64,000 bases of DNA from Pseudorasbora parva (lineage: Eukaryota; Chordata; Actinopteri; Cypriniformes; Gobionidae): assembly GCF_024679245.1 (NCBI RefSeq), contig NC_090178.1, positions 3,903,202-3,967,201 of the forward strand, given 5' to 3'. A model generated the notes under the pieces. It was not told where the DNA came from, ran no database searches, and worked only from the letters and a program-made list of their open reading frames with translations. A program made the translations under genes and the position numbers. Below, one piece after another: positions 37,672-47,965 of the stretch (the stretch's first letter is position 1; every line of letters begins with the position of its first letter).

Positions 37672-38915
37672 TTCAGGAAGAATTAGGCGCAATGCTCGAC
37701 ATGGGAGTAATCGAGGAGTCCAACAGTGACTGGGCGAGCCCGATAGTTTTGGTCCCCAAAACAGACGGCTCGGTCAGGTTCTGTGTGGACTACCGCAAGG
37801 TGAACGCTGTGTCGAAATTCGACGCGTATCCAATGCCGCGGGTTGACGAGTTGCTTGATCGGTTAGGCACGGCTCGATTTTATTCGACACTGGACTTAAC
37901 AAAGGGCTATTGGCAGATCCCCTTGTCTCCATTGTCCAAAGAAAAAACAGCTTTCACCACGCCGTTTGGATTACACCAATTTGTCACGCTTCCTTTCGGC
38001 TTGTTCGGGGCGCCCGCAACCTTCCAGCGACTCATGGATAGGATTTTGCGCCCCCATGCTGCATATGCTGCTGCGTACCTGGATGACATAGTGATTTATA
38101 GTCACGATTGGCAGCGGCATATGCAGCATGTGAGGGCGGTCCTGAGGTCGCTGAGGGGAGCGGGGCTCACGGCCAACCCAAAGAAGTGTGCGATTGGGCG
38201 GGTGGAAGTAAGGTATCTGGGCTTCCACTTGGGTCATGGTCAGGTGCGTCCCCAAATTGATAAGACTGCCGCAATTGCAACCTGTCCGAGGCCCAAGACC
38301 AAAAAGGAGGTAAGACAGTTTTTGGGGCTGGCGGGATATTATAGACGGTTTATACCAAATTATTCGGACCTCACCAGCCCTTTGACTGATCTTACTAGAA
38401 AGGGGCTACCAGATACGGTCCAGTGGACGGAGCCGTGTCAACAGGCTTTTACCCAAGTGAAGGCTGCTCTATGTGGCGGGCCGCTTTTACACTCCCCTGA
38501 CTTTTCTCTCCCTTTCTTGTTGCAGACTGACGCGTCGGACAGGGGGCTGGGCGCAGTCCTGGCCCAGGAGGTGGAGGGGGGAGAGCGGCCGGTGCTGTAC
38601 ATTAGCCGTAAGCTCTCTAAGAGGGAAGCTAAGTACAGCACCATAGAGAAGGAGTGTTTGGCCATCAGATGGGCCGTTCTCACTCTCCGCTATTACCTCC
38701 TGGGGCGGGAGTTCACTCTCTGTTCGGACCACGCTCCTCTCCAATGGCTCCACCGCATGAAGGATACCAACGCGCGGATCACCCGTTGGTATCTAGCTCT
38801 TCAGCCGTTTAAGTTCAAGGTGGTCCACAGGCCGGGTGCTCAGATGGCTGTGGCCGATTTCCTCTCCAGAAATGGGGGGGGGGGGGGCTGCAGGCCGGAC
38901 GGCTCCCCGGCCTGA
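37641..38915 (+). CDS. pol: Reverse transcriptase-RNase H of Gmr1-like element (5'-deleted pol)
   Basis: This continuous frame runs to TGA at 38913-38915 and lies in the -1 frame relative to gag. The frame extends upstream to an ATG at 37443, but that part only re-reads gag and is not real pol. Counting residues from 37443, RT has F-Y-S-T-L-D-L-T-K-G-Y with the first catalytic Asp at 151, and YLDD at 212-215. RNase H follows with Asp363 (QTDASDRGLGAVL), Glu404 (EKECLAI) and Asp429 (CSDH). The polypeptide ends shortly after V-H-R-P-G and a run of glycines encoded by 14 consecutive G. There is no protease or integrase. It joins gag abruptly at about 37641-37645. Confidence 0.85.
   Translation, partial: LRLPEHKKKVVQEELGAMLDMGVIEESNSDWASPIVLVPKTDGSVRFCVDYRKVNAVSKFDAYPMPRVDELLDRLGTARFYSTLDLTKGYWQIPLSPLSKEKTAFTTPFGLHQFVTLPFGLFGAPATFQRLMDRILRPHAAYAAAYLDDIVIYSHDWQRHMQHVRAVLRSLRGAGLTANPKKCAIGRVEVRYLGFHLGHGQVRPQIDKTAAIATCPRPKTKKEVRQFLGLAGYYRRFIPNYSDLTSPLTDLTRKGLPDTVQWTEPCQQAFTQVKAALCGGPLLHSPDFSLPFLLQTDASDRGLGAVLAQEVEGGERPVLYISRKLSKREAKYSTIEKECLAIRWAVLTLRYYLLGREFTLCSDHAPLQWLHRMKDTNARITRWYLALQPFKFKVVHRPGAQMAVADFLSRNGGGGGCRPDGSPA
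38874..38887 (+). repeat. 14-G homopolymer inside pol
   Basis: Fourteen consecutive G encode most of a Gly5 run near the end of RNase H. Such a run is prone to polymerase slippage and sequencing error, so the last 15 codons of the frame are less certain. Confidence 0.85.
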
Positions 38916-38917
38916 GT

Positions 38918-38932
38918 CGGGCGGTGGGGGTA
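38918..38932 (+). promoter_or_regulatory. Polypurine tract of Gmr1-like element
   Basis: GGGCGGTGGGGGTA lies immediately upstream of the 3' LTR. It is purine-rich with two interruptions and would prime plus-strand DNA synthesis. It starts just after the pol stop codon. Confidence 0.7.
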
Positions 38933-39309
38933 TGTGGCAAGGGGGGCGTGGTTCAGCGAGGTCTGCAGCGGGAGAGAGAGCCGCGGGACGAGCGGTAAGT
39001 GAGTGGGTTGGACGCAGATTAATAACACCTGTCTCTTGTTCCAGTAATGAGCGCGGAGAGGGTATAAAACCTCGGTGGAACCAGAGACCAGGGAGAGAGA
39101 GAGACGGACGGTTGATGCACAAACCCCAGAGACTGAGTAACCGGAACCCGGAAGTGCCGACCCGGAAGTGATCGTTGTGACATTGAGAAAGAGAAACTAT
39201 ACACCACTGAGTGTGTTTTGACAGTAAATGAGAATAAATAAAGAAAGCATCAACCGTCTAGCCGACCCCCGTGTCCTCTTCCTTCCTCCTATTAACGAAC
39301 TTTGCTACA
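38933..39309 (+). repeat. 3' LTR of Gmr1-like element
   Basis: Offset by exactly 2208 bp from the 5' LTR along its whole length, with no difference found by eye. TATAAA at 39063-39068 and AATAAA at 39233-39238. Confidence 0.95.
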
Positions 39310-39314
39310 TGGGG

Positions 39315-40200
39315 ATTTTTGCCCATTCTTCTAGAAGCTCATTTGTGAGGTCAGGCACTGATGTTGGACGAGAAGGCCTGGCTCTCAGTCTCCGCTCTAA
39401 TTCATCCCAAAGCTGTTCTATCGGGTTGAGCTCAGGAATCTGTGCAGGCCAGTCAAGTTCCTCCACAACAAACTCCTCATCCATGTCTTTATGGACCGAC
39501 GCTTTGTGCACTGGAGCGCAGTCATGTTGGGACAGGAAGGGGCCGTCCCCAAACTATTCACACAAAGTTGGGAGCATGAAATTTTCCAAAATGTCTTGGT
39601 GTGCTGAAGCTGTAATACTCCTTTTACTAAAACAAAGGGGCCAAGACCAAACCCTGAAAAAACACCCTGTACCATAACCCCACCCTCCACCAAACTTTAC
39701 ACTTGGCACAATGCAGTCAGACAAGTCCCGTTCTCCTGGCAACCGCCAAACTCAGACTCGTCCATTGGATTGTCAGATAGAGAAGCGTGATTGGTCACTC
39801 AGAGAACACGTCTCACTGCTCTAGAGTCCAGTGGCGGCTGCTTTACTCCACTGCATCCCACGCTTTGCATTGCTCTTGGTGATAGAAAGCTTGGATGAGC
39901 CGCTCGGCCATGGAAACCCATTCCATGAAGCTCTCTACACTGTTCTTGAGCTAATCTGAAGGCCACAGAAGTTTGGAGGTCTGGAGCTATTGACTCTGCA
40001 GAAAGTTAGTGACTTCTGCGCACTGTGACCCTCAGCATGCGCTGACCCCGCTCTGTGATTTTACGTGGCCTATTCGTTGCTGTTGTACAGTTGAGCGTGG
40101 AATATTTAGTAGTGAGGAAATGTCAGGAATGGACTTATTGTCTGCTTGAGTTCACTGAGCTCCTGAGAGCGACCCATTCTTTCACTAGTGTGTGTAGAAG
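39315..40200 (-). pseudogene. Tc1-like transposase, main remnant
   Basis: The minus-strand frame at 39305-39511 reads through H-K-D-M-D-E-E-F-V, then L-D-W-P-A-Q, then NPIEQLWDELERRLRARP. The Glu of N-P-I-E is the third acidic residue of the DD34E catalytic triad. Upstream (39511-40200) the transposase continues only in pieces because of frameshifts and indels. The insertion at 39309 removed the C-terminus, which is found at 36634-36719. It is inactive as it stands. Confidence 0.82.
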
Positions 40201-40303
40201 CGTCTGCAGGCCTAGAGCTTGATTTATACACCTGTGGACATCAAGTGATTGAACACCTGAGGGATGTCCCTTTTTTTTTTTTTGCTTTTGGCAATTTAGT
40301 GTA

Positions 40304-41460
40304 TATAATTATATATAGTATACTGCATTTAATTATCTAACTATGCATTTAACTATTTATTTATGTATTACTTGATTTCTTGTATGTTAAATAAATAATG
40401 ACACAGTGTAATATGCCATGTGTTGTTGTTCATCTGAGGTTGTATTTACCTAAGACCTGCTGAAGACCAGATGACTTTTTATTAAGTCCTGATAAATAAA
40501 ACCACAGAATTCACACTCACAGTCTTTTCTTTTTCACATGACTGTTAATACATGACAATGAACATTTGAAATTAGAGAACGTCTTCAGTTAACCTGGCAT
40601 GGAGCTTTAAACAACAGCAGACCTCACCTTAAGAGCAAAAATGTATTCATAACACTTTATAACTCTTAATAGCCGTTACCAAATTACACCATTCAGACAG
40701 ATTAATAGTATATAAGCATGAATATATGAAACTCATTCATAACACTCATAAATATTTCAATGTATCTTAACTACTGGATTATTTTATAATGTACAATAAT
40801 TAGAAATATTACACAGTGTTAACAGCATAAATTGTATGAAGAGAACATGAACTCTCTCACATTCAGTACTGGAGTCTGCATGTTGTCAAGTCCTATTTGG
40901 CTTTGCTCATGAATATTAATTAACCTACGTGACATTCGCCTAAATTACTGACTAAAAGTTGCTAATTAGCTGGCAAATAAAGATATAATGAGGGCACTGA
41001 TCATGAAAGAACATTTAAGAATAAATTAACATTTATGAAGTAACTTTGTTTTCATTCTCGGAAGGTTGCCAAGCCATGTCTGCATAATATACACTAGCTA
41101 TGCTTATTTCCAACATGACACGTTTGGATTCAGACTGAATCAAGCGTAACCGAATGAAACAGAACAAGTATTTTGCACGTTGGCAATGGATGTAATGTGT
41201 GAAGTGTGTGTGCAGTGTGAAGTGTTATAAGTTTAGATGAATTAGTAAGATTATAAATGTTCTTAAGTGTCATAATTTGAAGACAATTGCGATGACCGTC
41301 CTTCATGGGCCGTGACAAAACTGTCGAGAGAAAGTTAGATTTAGTAGAGGAAGACAAACCATAACACTTACAGCTGTCATGTTGAGCAGCGCCCCCTAGC
41401 GGTTGTTGAAAACAAATCAATCTCTCCAATGCAACATTAGAGAATATTTGTTTCAGATTT
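40304..41460. other. Stretch without recognised gene
   Basis: AT-rich, with no recognised repeat ends. A 122-codon minus frame (41130-41498) overlaps the diverged start of the 58-bp repeat region and has no recognisable domain. Confidence 0.4.
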
Positions 41461-42252
41461 AGATTAACTGATTCACTAAAATGAATCAGGTTTTCCAACT
41501 CAACATATTAAGGATGAAATGATTCACTAGATTGCATCAGACCTTTTCTATGCAATATATGAGGAAACTAATTGCTCAGGATGAAACTATATACTAAATT
41601 AATAGAACTCTAAAAAAAGCAACATAAGAGACACAGAATCCCTTAGCGATTCATAAAAGAGAATTAGACTTTCAAATACAACAAATGAGAGAGAGAACCT
41701 TTTAGGATGAAGTGATTCACTAGAATGATTCAGACTCTCCAGTTAGGAGGGAGCAGCTTTCAGGATGAAGTGATTCACTAGAATGATTCAGACTCTCCGG
41801 TTGAGAGAGAAAGAACCTTTTAGGATGAAGTGATTCACTAGAATGATTCAGACTCTCCAGTTGAGTGAGAGCAGCTTTCAGGATGAAGTGATTCACTAGA
41901 ATGATTCAGACTCTCCAGTTGGGTGAGACCAGCTTTCAGGATGAAGTGATTCACTAGAATGATTCAGACTCTCCAGTTGAGTGAGAGCAGCTTTTAGGAT
42001 GAAGTGATTCACTAGAATGATTCAGACTCTCCAGTTAAGAGGGAGCAGCTTTCAGGATGAAGTGATTCGCTAGAATGATTCAGACTCTCCAGTTGAGAAA
42101 GAGAACCTTTTAGGATGAAGTGATTCACTAGAACGATTCAGACTCTCCAGTTGAGAGAAATAACCTTTTAGGATGAAGTGATTCACTAGAACGATTCAGA
42201 CTCTCCAGTTGAGAGAAATAACCTTTTAGGATGAAGTGACCTGACTCTCCGA
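41461..42252. repeat. 58-bp minisatellite, array A
   Basis: About nine well-conserved copies from about 41690 of a 56-58-bp unit containing GATTCACTAGAATGATTCAG, ACTCTCCAGTT and AACCTTTTAGGATGAAG. Before 41690 are diverged copies ('gattcactaaaatgaatcag', 'gattcactagattgcatcag'), so conservation decreases leftwards. Several units alternate 'gcagctttcagg' with 'gaaccttttagg'. Confidence 0.92.
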
Positions 42253-43252
42253 AGCATCATAGAAAGAATAATTTAGGCGAATGTGTTTGACTATTCCTCA
42301 GTTCGCTCGGGTCTGTACACACATTTTGACATTAAAAAAAGCGATATAGCATCCATTTCTCACCAGTATACTTTTTAATGCCATATAAAACTCATGAAGA
42401 AATCATCATTAGGGAGAGAAATCACAACACAAGGAGAATTGTATTGAATTGGAAGACACAGTAAAGCACAAAAGAAAGAAAAGAAAACCAACAGGCCAGC
42501 TGTACCTAGTCAAGACCTCTCGTCAATAACAAATAAATCGATTTCTGAAATCAACTGGCCTGACTTCATCTCGCAAAGTACCTCCTGAACTATTGACCAT
42601 TTCATTCAGTGCAGTTACCGAATCAAAGTGTGCCACAGATTCAAGTGGAACAGCCTGGCAGACTCAACATGAGGCCGATGGCATAATCACGGCCTGCGTT
42701 TGGATGGGATCCGGTGCAGATAGCATTGCCGCTAAGCTCATCATCATTAATTATAGCTCGGCTATCAATATGCAATTATCTCCACTGTCTTCTGCGCTAC
42801 GGGGCAGGAGGGGGTATAAAGCCACGTCACTGCCTTCTAAAGAACTCATGGCTTTCAACGTACGAGGCTTACTGATAGCATACAGCTCATTTCGCATCTA
42901 TAGTTTGGCAAGGAGATCATGATTGCATTACCTCTTTCCCCAGGTGGGAATAGGGCAGCTGTGCCCTTCAACAAAAGCACTTAACCTCAATTGCTTCGGT
43001 AAACACCGGCCTGTGTAAATGGAACATGAGGAAAATGCTGCCTCAGGGTTGCCCGGACGAAAATGTTATTGCTTTGAGGTTGTTCTCTCATTGTTCAGGA
43101 GACTTAATGGGGTTCTCATTTATGTTTTGTTCAAGTATGTTGCTCCCACAGTGCATGAGGAGAAATAAAAATAGACACAAATGAGAAAGTTGTTGATATA
43201 AAATGAACGTGGACGAGAAAAGTGCAAGTGCATATTGACCTCTGATTGGCCA
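42253..43252. other. Apparently single-copy stretch
   Basis: Separates two arrays of the same minisatellite. 42640-43060 has balanced composition, with homeodomain-like 'catcattaattatagc'; it may contain conserved non-coding DNA, which is unproven. No exon seen. A 109-codon plus frame at 42593-42922 lacks a domain. Confidence 0.4.
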
Positions 43253-43257
43253 AATAC

Positions 43258-43686
43258 TGTAACGGATTCACAGAGGCAGGATTCAATTGCAAGTAACTCT
43301 GTTTAATGACAGAAGTGTCACAGAAGCCAAAACTCAGAACACAGAAGAAGTCCGGATAAGACGGAGCAGTGAGAGAGACTCTGTTGGCGACACAGGCAGG
43401 CTGTGAGCAGCAGTGACTCGGGAGCGCGGTTGAGGTAATCCGGGAAGGGATCCAGCGTTTCACGGAAGGGGGAAACGACAACCAACACGGAGACACAAGG
43501 GGAACATCCAACAACGCTCTGACAAAGACAAGAGAGAAACAGAGAGACTAAATAGGGTGAAGGTGATGAGTTGCAGCTGGTGCAGGTGATCAGCCACAGG
43601 TGCGTGATGAGCCAATCCCAGGCTCCGCCCTCACCTACATTCAACACGCACCCAAGAGTGAGACAGGGAATCCATGAACCGTGACA
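43258..43686 (-). repeat. 3' LTR of sushi-like element
   Basis: On the minus strand it starts TGTCACGG and ends CCGTTACA. Offset by 4708 bp from the other LTR throughout. The open frames found inside both LTRs are duplicated shadows, not genes. Confidence 0.95.
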
Positions 43687-43689
43687 GTA

Positions 43690-43703
43690 CCCCTCCCCCT
43701 AGG
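43690..43703 (-). promoter_or_regulatory. Polypurine tract of sushi-like element
   Basis: On the minus strand AGGGGGAGGGGTAC lies directly upstream of the 3' LTR and overlaps the pol stop codon (TAG at 43699-43701). It would prime plus-strand DNA. Confidence 0.85.
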
Positions 43704-46700
43704 AGCGTCCCCTGACGCTCCCAGCCGACCTTACCTGTTGATTGTAATCATCAATAAGGGAGTGATCCAGAATGTCCCTAGCAGGAACCCAACTTCTCTC
43801 CTCCGGACCGTAACCTTCCCAGTCCACCAAGTACTGGAAACCGCGTCCCCTCCGTCTAGAATCCAGAATGCGATTAACCGAATAAGTTGGTTCCCCATCT
43901 ACGAGTCGCGGCGGTGGGGGAACCGGGACTGGCGGATTAAGGTGGGAGTGAAAAACAGGTTTGATTTTGGATACATGGAAGGCGGGATGAATCCTCCTGT
44001 ACGCCGGAGGGAGTTTGAGGCGGACTGTCACCGGACTAATGATCTTGGTGACAGTGAACGGGCCGATAAATTTGGGAGCAAGTTCATTAGATACGGAGCG
44101 GAGAGGAATGTTCTTGGTAGAAAGCCACACTTTTTGACCGACGACGTAAACGGGAGGCTTAGACCGGTGGCGATCGGCTTTAGCCTTGGTGCGCGCTCCC
44201 ACCTGGAGCAGAGTCTCACGGGCTCTGGTCCATGTGCGATGACACCTCTGGATAAAGGCGTGAACAGAGGGGACCGCGACCTCGGAATCCAGACTAGGAA
44301 AAATAGGTGGCTGGTAACCTACACTACACTCAAATGGCGAAAGGCCCGTAGATGACACTGGTAACGAGTTATGAGCGTACTCAACCATAGAGAGTTGCTG
44401 GCTCCAGGATGAAGGATTCTTGGATACCAAACATCGCAACACTCTCTCCAGATCCTGATTGGCTCTCTCGGTCTGACCGTTGCTTTGGGGGTGATAACCC
44501 GAAGACAGACTAACCGTGGCTCCTAGTAATTTACAAAACTCCTGCCAAAATTTGGACACAAATTGGGAACCTCTGTCGGAGACCACGTCCATCGGGAGGC
44601 CATGTAACCGAAAGACGTGATCTACTACAGATACCGCTGTCTCCTTGGCTGAGGGTAATTTGGGCAAGGGAATGAAATGTGCTGCCTTCGAGAATCGGTC
44701 CACGACGGTCAAAACGACCGTCTTGCCCTGGGAGGGCGGGAGAGCGGTAACAAAATCTAGAGCGATGTGGGACCAGGGTCTCGAAGGAACAGACAGCGGC
44801 TGAAGTAACCCCTGGGGAGGTTGGTTAGATGTCTTACCAACCGCACAGACCGAGCAAGCCAAAATGAAACTGCGAATGTCGCGAGCCATAAGTGGCCACC
44901 AAAATCGTTGCTTTATTAAACTGCAAGTGCGGTTTACCCCTGGATGACAGGCAATGTTGGAGCAGTGACCCCATTTGAGGACCTCGGATCTTAACCCCTC
45001 CGGAACGAACAAACAACTCGGTGGGCCGCCGGGCGGGGGCGTTACCCCTTCTAAGGCCACTTTGACCTTCGATTCGATCTCCCATGTGAGTGTAGAGATA
45101 ACTATCTTCTCTGGCAAAATACACTCGGGAGTAACCGGGCGTTCGGAAGCATCAAAAATACGAGATAAAGAGTCGGGTTTGATGTTTTTAGACCCGGGGC
45201 GGTACGAGAGAACAAAGTCAAAACGTCCGAAAAAAAGTGCCCACCGAGCCTGCCTGGAGTTGAGTCTTTTAGCAGATCTAATATATTCAAGGTTCTTATG
45301 ATCCGTCCATACAATAAAAGGTACCCCCGACCCTTCAAGCCAATGACGCCACTCCTCCAACGCTAACTTGACGGCCAACAACTCTCTGTTACCAATGTCA
45401 TAATTGCGTTCGGCAGGAGAAAGACGATGGGAGAAAAACGCGCACGGGTGCATCTTGTCATCTGAGGGAGAGCGCTGTGAAAGAACCGCTCCTACCCCCA
45501 CCTCTGACGCGTCGACCTCTACCACGAACTGACGTGTGGGATCAGGGGCGACTAAGATGGGAGCCGAAACAAAGCGGCTTTTCAGTTTGGCGAATACAGC
45601 CTCGGCTGTATCGGACCACCTGAACGTCATTCGGGGAGAGGTCAAGGCAGTCAGAGGTGCGGCTAGTTGGCTGAAATTGCGAATAAAACGCCGATAGAAA
45701 TTGGCGAACCCCAGAAACCTCTGTAGGGCCTTACGGGAATCTGGACTTGGCCAATCCATCACAGCCTTAACCTTGTCGGGATCCATGCGCATTCCCTCCG
45801 ATGACACGATGTACCCTAAAAAAGGAACAGACTGTGCATGAAAAGCGCATTTCTCCGCCTTGACAAAAAGCCCATTCTCTAGCAACCTCTGAAGCACTCG
45901 TCTGACGTGTCGAACATGTTCCTGGAGAGACGAAGAAAAAATCAAAATGTCATCCAGGTAGACATATATGAATTGGTCGACCATGTCTCTCAACACATCA
46001 TTGACGAGTGCCTGGAAAACCGCTGGGGAGTTGGAAAGGCCGAAAGGCATGACCAAGTATTCAAAATGCCCCCTGGGGGTGTTAAATACGGTTTTCCATT
46101 CATCCCCCTCCCTGATGCGAACCAAATGATAAGCGTTACGTAAGTCCAACTTCGTGAAGACGGATGCTCCCTGTAACCTCTCGAAAGCTGAAGACATCAA
46201 CGGCAAAGGATAGGTATTCTTTACCGTGATGTTATTCAGCCCTCGGTAATCAATGCAAGGTCGCAGAGAACCATCCTTCTTCCCCACGAAGAAGAACCCC
46301 GCCCCCGCTGGAGAAGAGGAAGGGCGGATGAATTTGGAGGCTAGAGAATCAGAAATATATTTCTCCATGGCCTCCCTCTCTGGAATAGAAAGAGAGTATA
46401 GTTTGCCCTTAGGCGGAGACTTACCTGGGAGTAACTCTATAGCACAGTCATAGGGACGATGCGGAGGGAGAGAAGCAGCTCGGGACTTACTGAACACTTC
46501 CTTCAGGTCGAGGTACTCCGGAGGCACGTTAGACAGATTCACCGTCTCACTCTGAAAAACAGAACGAGACGCAGACGAACAAGCAGACACCAAACAAGAC
46601 TCATAACATTTATCACTCCACGCAGACACAGAGTTTTGTCCCCAGTCAACCCTTGGATTGTGTAACTCCAGCCAAGGGTGACCGAGGACAACGGGAGCCA

Positions 46701-47202
46701 AAGGGGAGTCCAGGATGAAAAATGAAATGCGTTCGGTGTGGTTGCCGGAAGTGATCAGTGTAAGTGGTTCAGTGGTGAATGAAATGTCAGGGAGAACTTG
46801 TCCGTTGAGTGCGTTGACAGAAATGGTGTTCTTGAGTGCAATGGTGGGTATGTTAAGTTTGTGAGCAAGGGCAGAGTCAATGAAGTTACCTTCCGCTCCC
46901 GAGTCGAGGAGGGCGAGGCTGGAATAATCCTGAGCTGCCCACAGCAATCTCACCGGGAGGAGAGTGGAGGATGAGGTCTTTTCCACGGAGATCCCGCCCG
47001 ACAGTAGCCTTCCTTTTACCGCCGGGCGTGGTCTTTTACCGGGCAGGAGTCTAGCAGGTGTCCGTTCCCGCCGCAGTACAGGCAAAGACCACGGGATCTC
47101 CGTCTCGCCTTCTCCTCCCGGGAGAGCCGAGCTCGACCCACCTGCATGGGCTCCGGGTCGAAGGTGTAGCTGACCGCATCCGTAGCGCTGGCCTGAGGGC
47201 AT
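43699..47202 (-). CDS. pol: Pol polyprotein of sushi-like chromovirus
   Basis: An open frame of 1167 codons in the -1 frame relative to gag, overlapping it by 187 bp; the first Met at 47202 is probably not the true start, since pol is usually made by frameshifting. Protease: [11 protein letters not shown] with the D-S-G-A active site at residues 100-103. RT: catalytic Asp353 (KLDLRNAYH) and YLDD at 415-418. RNase H: Asp564, Glu607, Asp634. Integrase: zinc-binding H746, H753, C783, C786; catalytic Asp816, Asp876 and Glu912, the last pair 35 residues apart; a GPF motif near 1047-1049. Chromodomain: about 1107-1153 with [11 protein letters not shown] and YLVDWEGY. Chromodomains direct integration towards marked chromatin in this group. 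No disabling change is visible. Confidence 0.95.
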   Translation of the reverse strand: MPSGQRYGCGQLHLRPGAHAGGSSSALPGGEGETEIPWSLPVLRRERTPARLLPGKRPRPAVKGRLLSGGISVEKTSSSTLLPVRLLWAAQDYSSLALLDSGAEGNFIDSALAHKLNIPTIALKNTISVNALNGQVLPDISFTTEPLTLITSGNHTERISFFILDSPLAPVVLGHPWLELHNPRVDWGQNSVSAWSDKCYESCLVSACSSASRSVFQSETVNLSNVPPEYLDLKEVFSKSRAASLPPHRPYDCAIELLPGKSPPKGKLYSLSIPEREAMEKYISDSLASKFIRPSSSPAGAGFFFVGKKDGSLRPCIDYRGLNNITVKNTYPLPLMSSAFERLQGASVFTKLDLRNAYHLVRIREGDEWKTVFNTPRGHFEYLVMPFGLSNSPAVFQALVNDVLRDMVDQFIYVYLDDILIFSSSLQEHVRHVRRVLQRLLENGLFVKAEKCAFHAQSVPFLGYIVSSEGMRMDPDKVKAVMDWPSPDSRKALQRFLGFANFYRRFIRNFSQLAAPLTALTSPRMTFRWSDTAEAVFAKLKSRFVSAPILVAPDPTRQFVVEVDASEVGVGAVLSQRSPSDDKMHPCAFFSHRLSPAERNYDIGNRELLAVKLALEEWRHWLEGSGVPFIVWTDHKNLEYIRSAKRLNSRQARWALFFGRFDFVLSYRPGSKNIKPDSLSRIFDASERPVTPECILPEKIVISTLTWEIESKVKVALEGVTPPPGGPPSCLFVPEGLRSEVLKWGHCSNIACHPGVNRTCSLIKQRFWWPLMARDIRSFILACSVCAVGKTSNQPPQGLLQPLSVPSRPWSHIALDFVTALPPSQGKTVVLTVVDRFSKAAHFIPLPKLPSAKETAVSVVDHVFRLHGLPMDVVSDRGSQFVSKFWQEFCKLLGATVSLSSGYHPQSNGQTERANQDLERVLRCLVSKNPSSWSQQLSMVEYAHNSLPVSSTGLSPFECSVGYQPPIFPSLDSEVAVPSVHAFIQRCHRTWTRARETLLQVGARTKAKADRHRSKPPVYVVGQKVWLSTKNIPLRSVSNELAPKFIGPFTVTKIISPVTVRLKLPPAYRRIHPAFHVSKIKPVFHSHLNPPVPVPPPPRLVDGEPTYSVNRILDSRRRGRGFQYLVDWEGYGPEERSWVPARDILDHSLIDDYNQQVRSAGSVRGRS

Positions 47203-47948
47203 TCGACACTCCCATGCTGAGGCTCCATCCTGGACCTCAGCCGACTCAGACGAGCGTCCACCCTCAAAGCAAGGTCAATGAGACCGTCAATCTTCTCCGG
47301 AAGGTCGATGGCGAATATCTCCTTCTGGATGCGGTCAGCCAGCCCATGCAGGAACATGTCCCACTGTGCCTCCTCGTTCCACTTGCACTCGGCGGCCAGG
47401 GTGCGGAACTCGATGGAATAATCCGAGACCGAGCGGTTACCTTGGCGGAGCTCTGCGAGTTGACGTGCCGCTTCTCTTCCGGTCACCGCTCGGTCAAACA
47501 CCCTTCTCATCTCTGCCGCCAGTGTCTGGAACGAGGAGCAGCAAGGATGTTGGTTCTCCCACACCGCCGTTCCCCAAAGTGCGGCTCGTCCGGAGAGCAG
47601 GGTGAGGACGAATGCCACCTTGGATCTTTCCGTGTTGAAAGTCTGCGGTTGAAGAGCGAAAAACAAGGAACACTTGGTAAGGAAGGCTCTGCAATAATTG
47701 CTCTCACCGGCATAACTCTCGGGGGTAGGCAGACGTGGTTCCGGTTGCCGCGATGTAGATGGTGTGTGGGGAATCGGCGGTGGGTCGGGCACAGTGGGAC
47801 CGACGAGTTGTTGCATCTGTTGGGTCAGCTCGGCCACCCGTGCCACCAAGGTGTGTACTGCCTGTCCTGTGGCAGTTAAGTTCGCCTCCTGCTGGTCCAG
47901 TCTCTCGTTGCTGCTGGTCAGTAGGGCGTTGATACTCGCTGAATCCAT
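47016..47948 (-). CDS. gag: Gag of sushi-like chromovirus
   Basis: 310 codons starting 17 nt downstream of the 5' LTR in a strong initiation context (ACCATGG). Residues about 10-50 look coiled-coil-forming ([20 protein letters not shown]), followed by a proline-rich linker. Residues about 85-230 form the capsid-type region, with [19 protein letters not shown] and [15 protein letters not shown]. The C-terminus carries a CCHC zinc knuckle, C289-x2-C292-x4-H297-x4-C302, which binds RNA. Gag packages the genomic RNA into particles. Related gag genes were domesticated in mammals (the PEG10 and RTL families). Confidence 0.93.
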   Translation of the reverse strand: MDSASINALLTSSNERLDQQEANLTATGQAVHTLVARVAELTQQMQQLVGPTVPDPPPIPHTPSTSRQPEPRLPTPESYAGESNYCRAFLTKCSLFFALQPQTFNTERSKVAFVLTLLSGRAALWGTAVWENQHPCCSSFQTLAAEMRRVFDRAVTGREAARQLAELRQGNRSVSDYSIEFRTLAAECKWNEEAQWDMFLHGLADRIQKEIFAIDLPEKIDGLIDLALRVDARLSRLRSRMEPQHGSVECPQASATDAVSYTFDPEPMQVGRARLSREEKARRRSRGLCLYCGGNGHLLDSCPVKDHARR

Positions 47949-47953
47949 GGTTG

Positions 47954-47964
47954 GTCAGAGCGTT
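47954..47964 (-). promoter_or_regulatory. Self-primer binding site of sushi-like element
   Basis: On the minus strand AACGCTCTGAC lies 1 nt after the 5' LTR. It is the exact complement of GTCAGAGCGTT inside the LTR (48231 down to 48221), the predicted 5' end of the RNA. No TGG-initial tRNA primer site is present. This is the Tf1/sushi-type self-priming arrangement. Confidence 0.85.
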
Positions 47965-47965
47965 C

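Larger units (their letters stand above)
36725..39309 (+). mobile_element. Gmr1-like Ty3/gypsy retrotransposon, internally deleted
   Basis: Two 377-bp LTRs with no difference I could find frame a 1.8-kb interior. TGGGG is duplicated at 36720-36724 and 39310-39314. The interior holds a primer site for tRNA-Phe, a truncated gag, reverse transcriptase plus RNase H, and a purine-rich tract. Nucleocapsid, protease and integrase are missing. RNase H runs straight into the 3' LTR, which fits the Gmr1 order (integrase before RT) with one deletion between gag and RT. It should depend on proteins from an intact relative. Confidence 0.9.
36550..40303 (-). mobile_element. Tc1-like transposon remnant split by an LTR element
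   Basis: Left TIR starts TACACTA at 36550. The right end, 'gcttttggcaatttagtgta' (to 40303), gives TACACTAAATTGCC on the minus strand. The transposase is on the minus strand: C-terminal end at 36634-36719, rest at 39315-40200. The 2.6-kb Gmr1-like element (36725-39309) interrupts it. Frameshifts make the transposase inactive. Confidence 0.85.

Noticed and set aside
43131..43647. Frames of 109-172 codons in both LTRs of the sushi-like element
   Set aside because: Same frames occur in both LTRs, contain no domain and lie across U3, R and U5.
43681..44355. 224-codon plus frame opposite pol
   Set aside because: Antisense shadow of the integrase and chromodomain end of pol; no motifs of its own.
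47058..47879. 273-codon plus frame opposite gag
   Set aside because: Antisense shadow of gag; GC-rich codon structure keeps it open.
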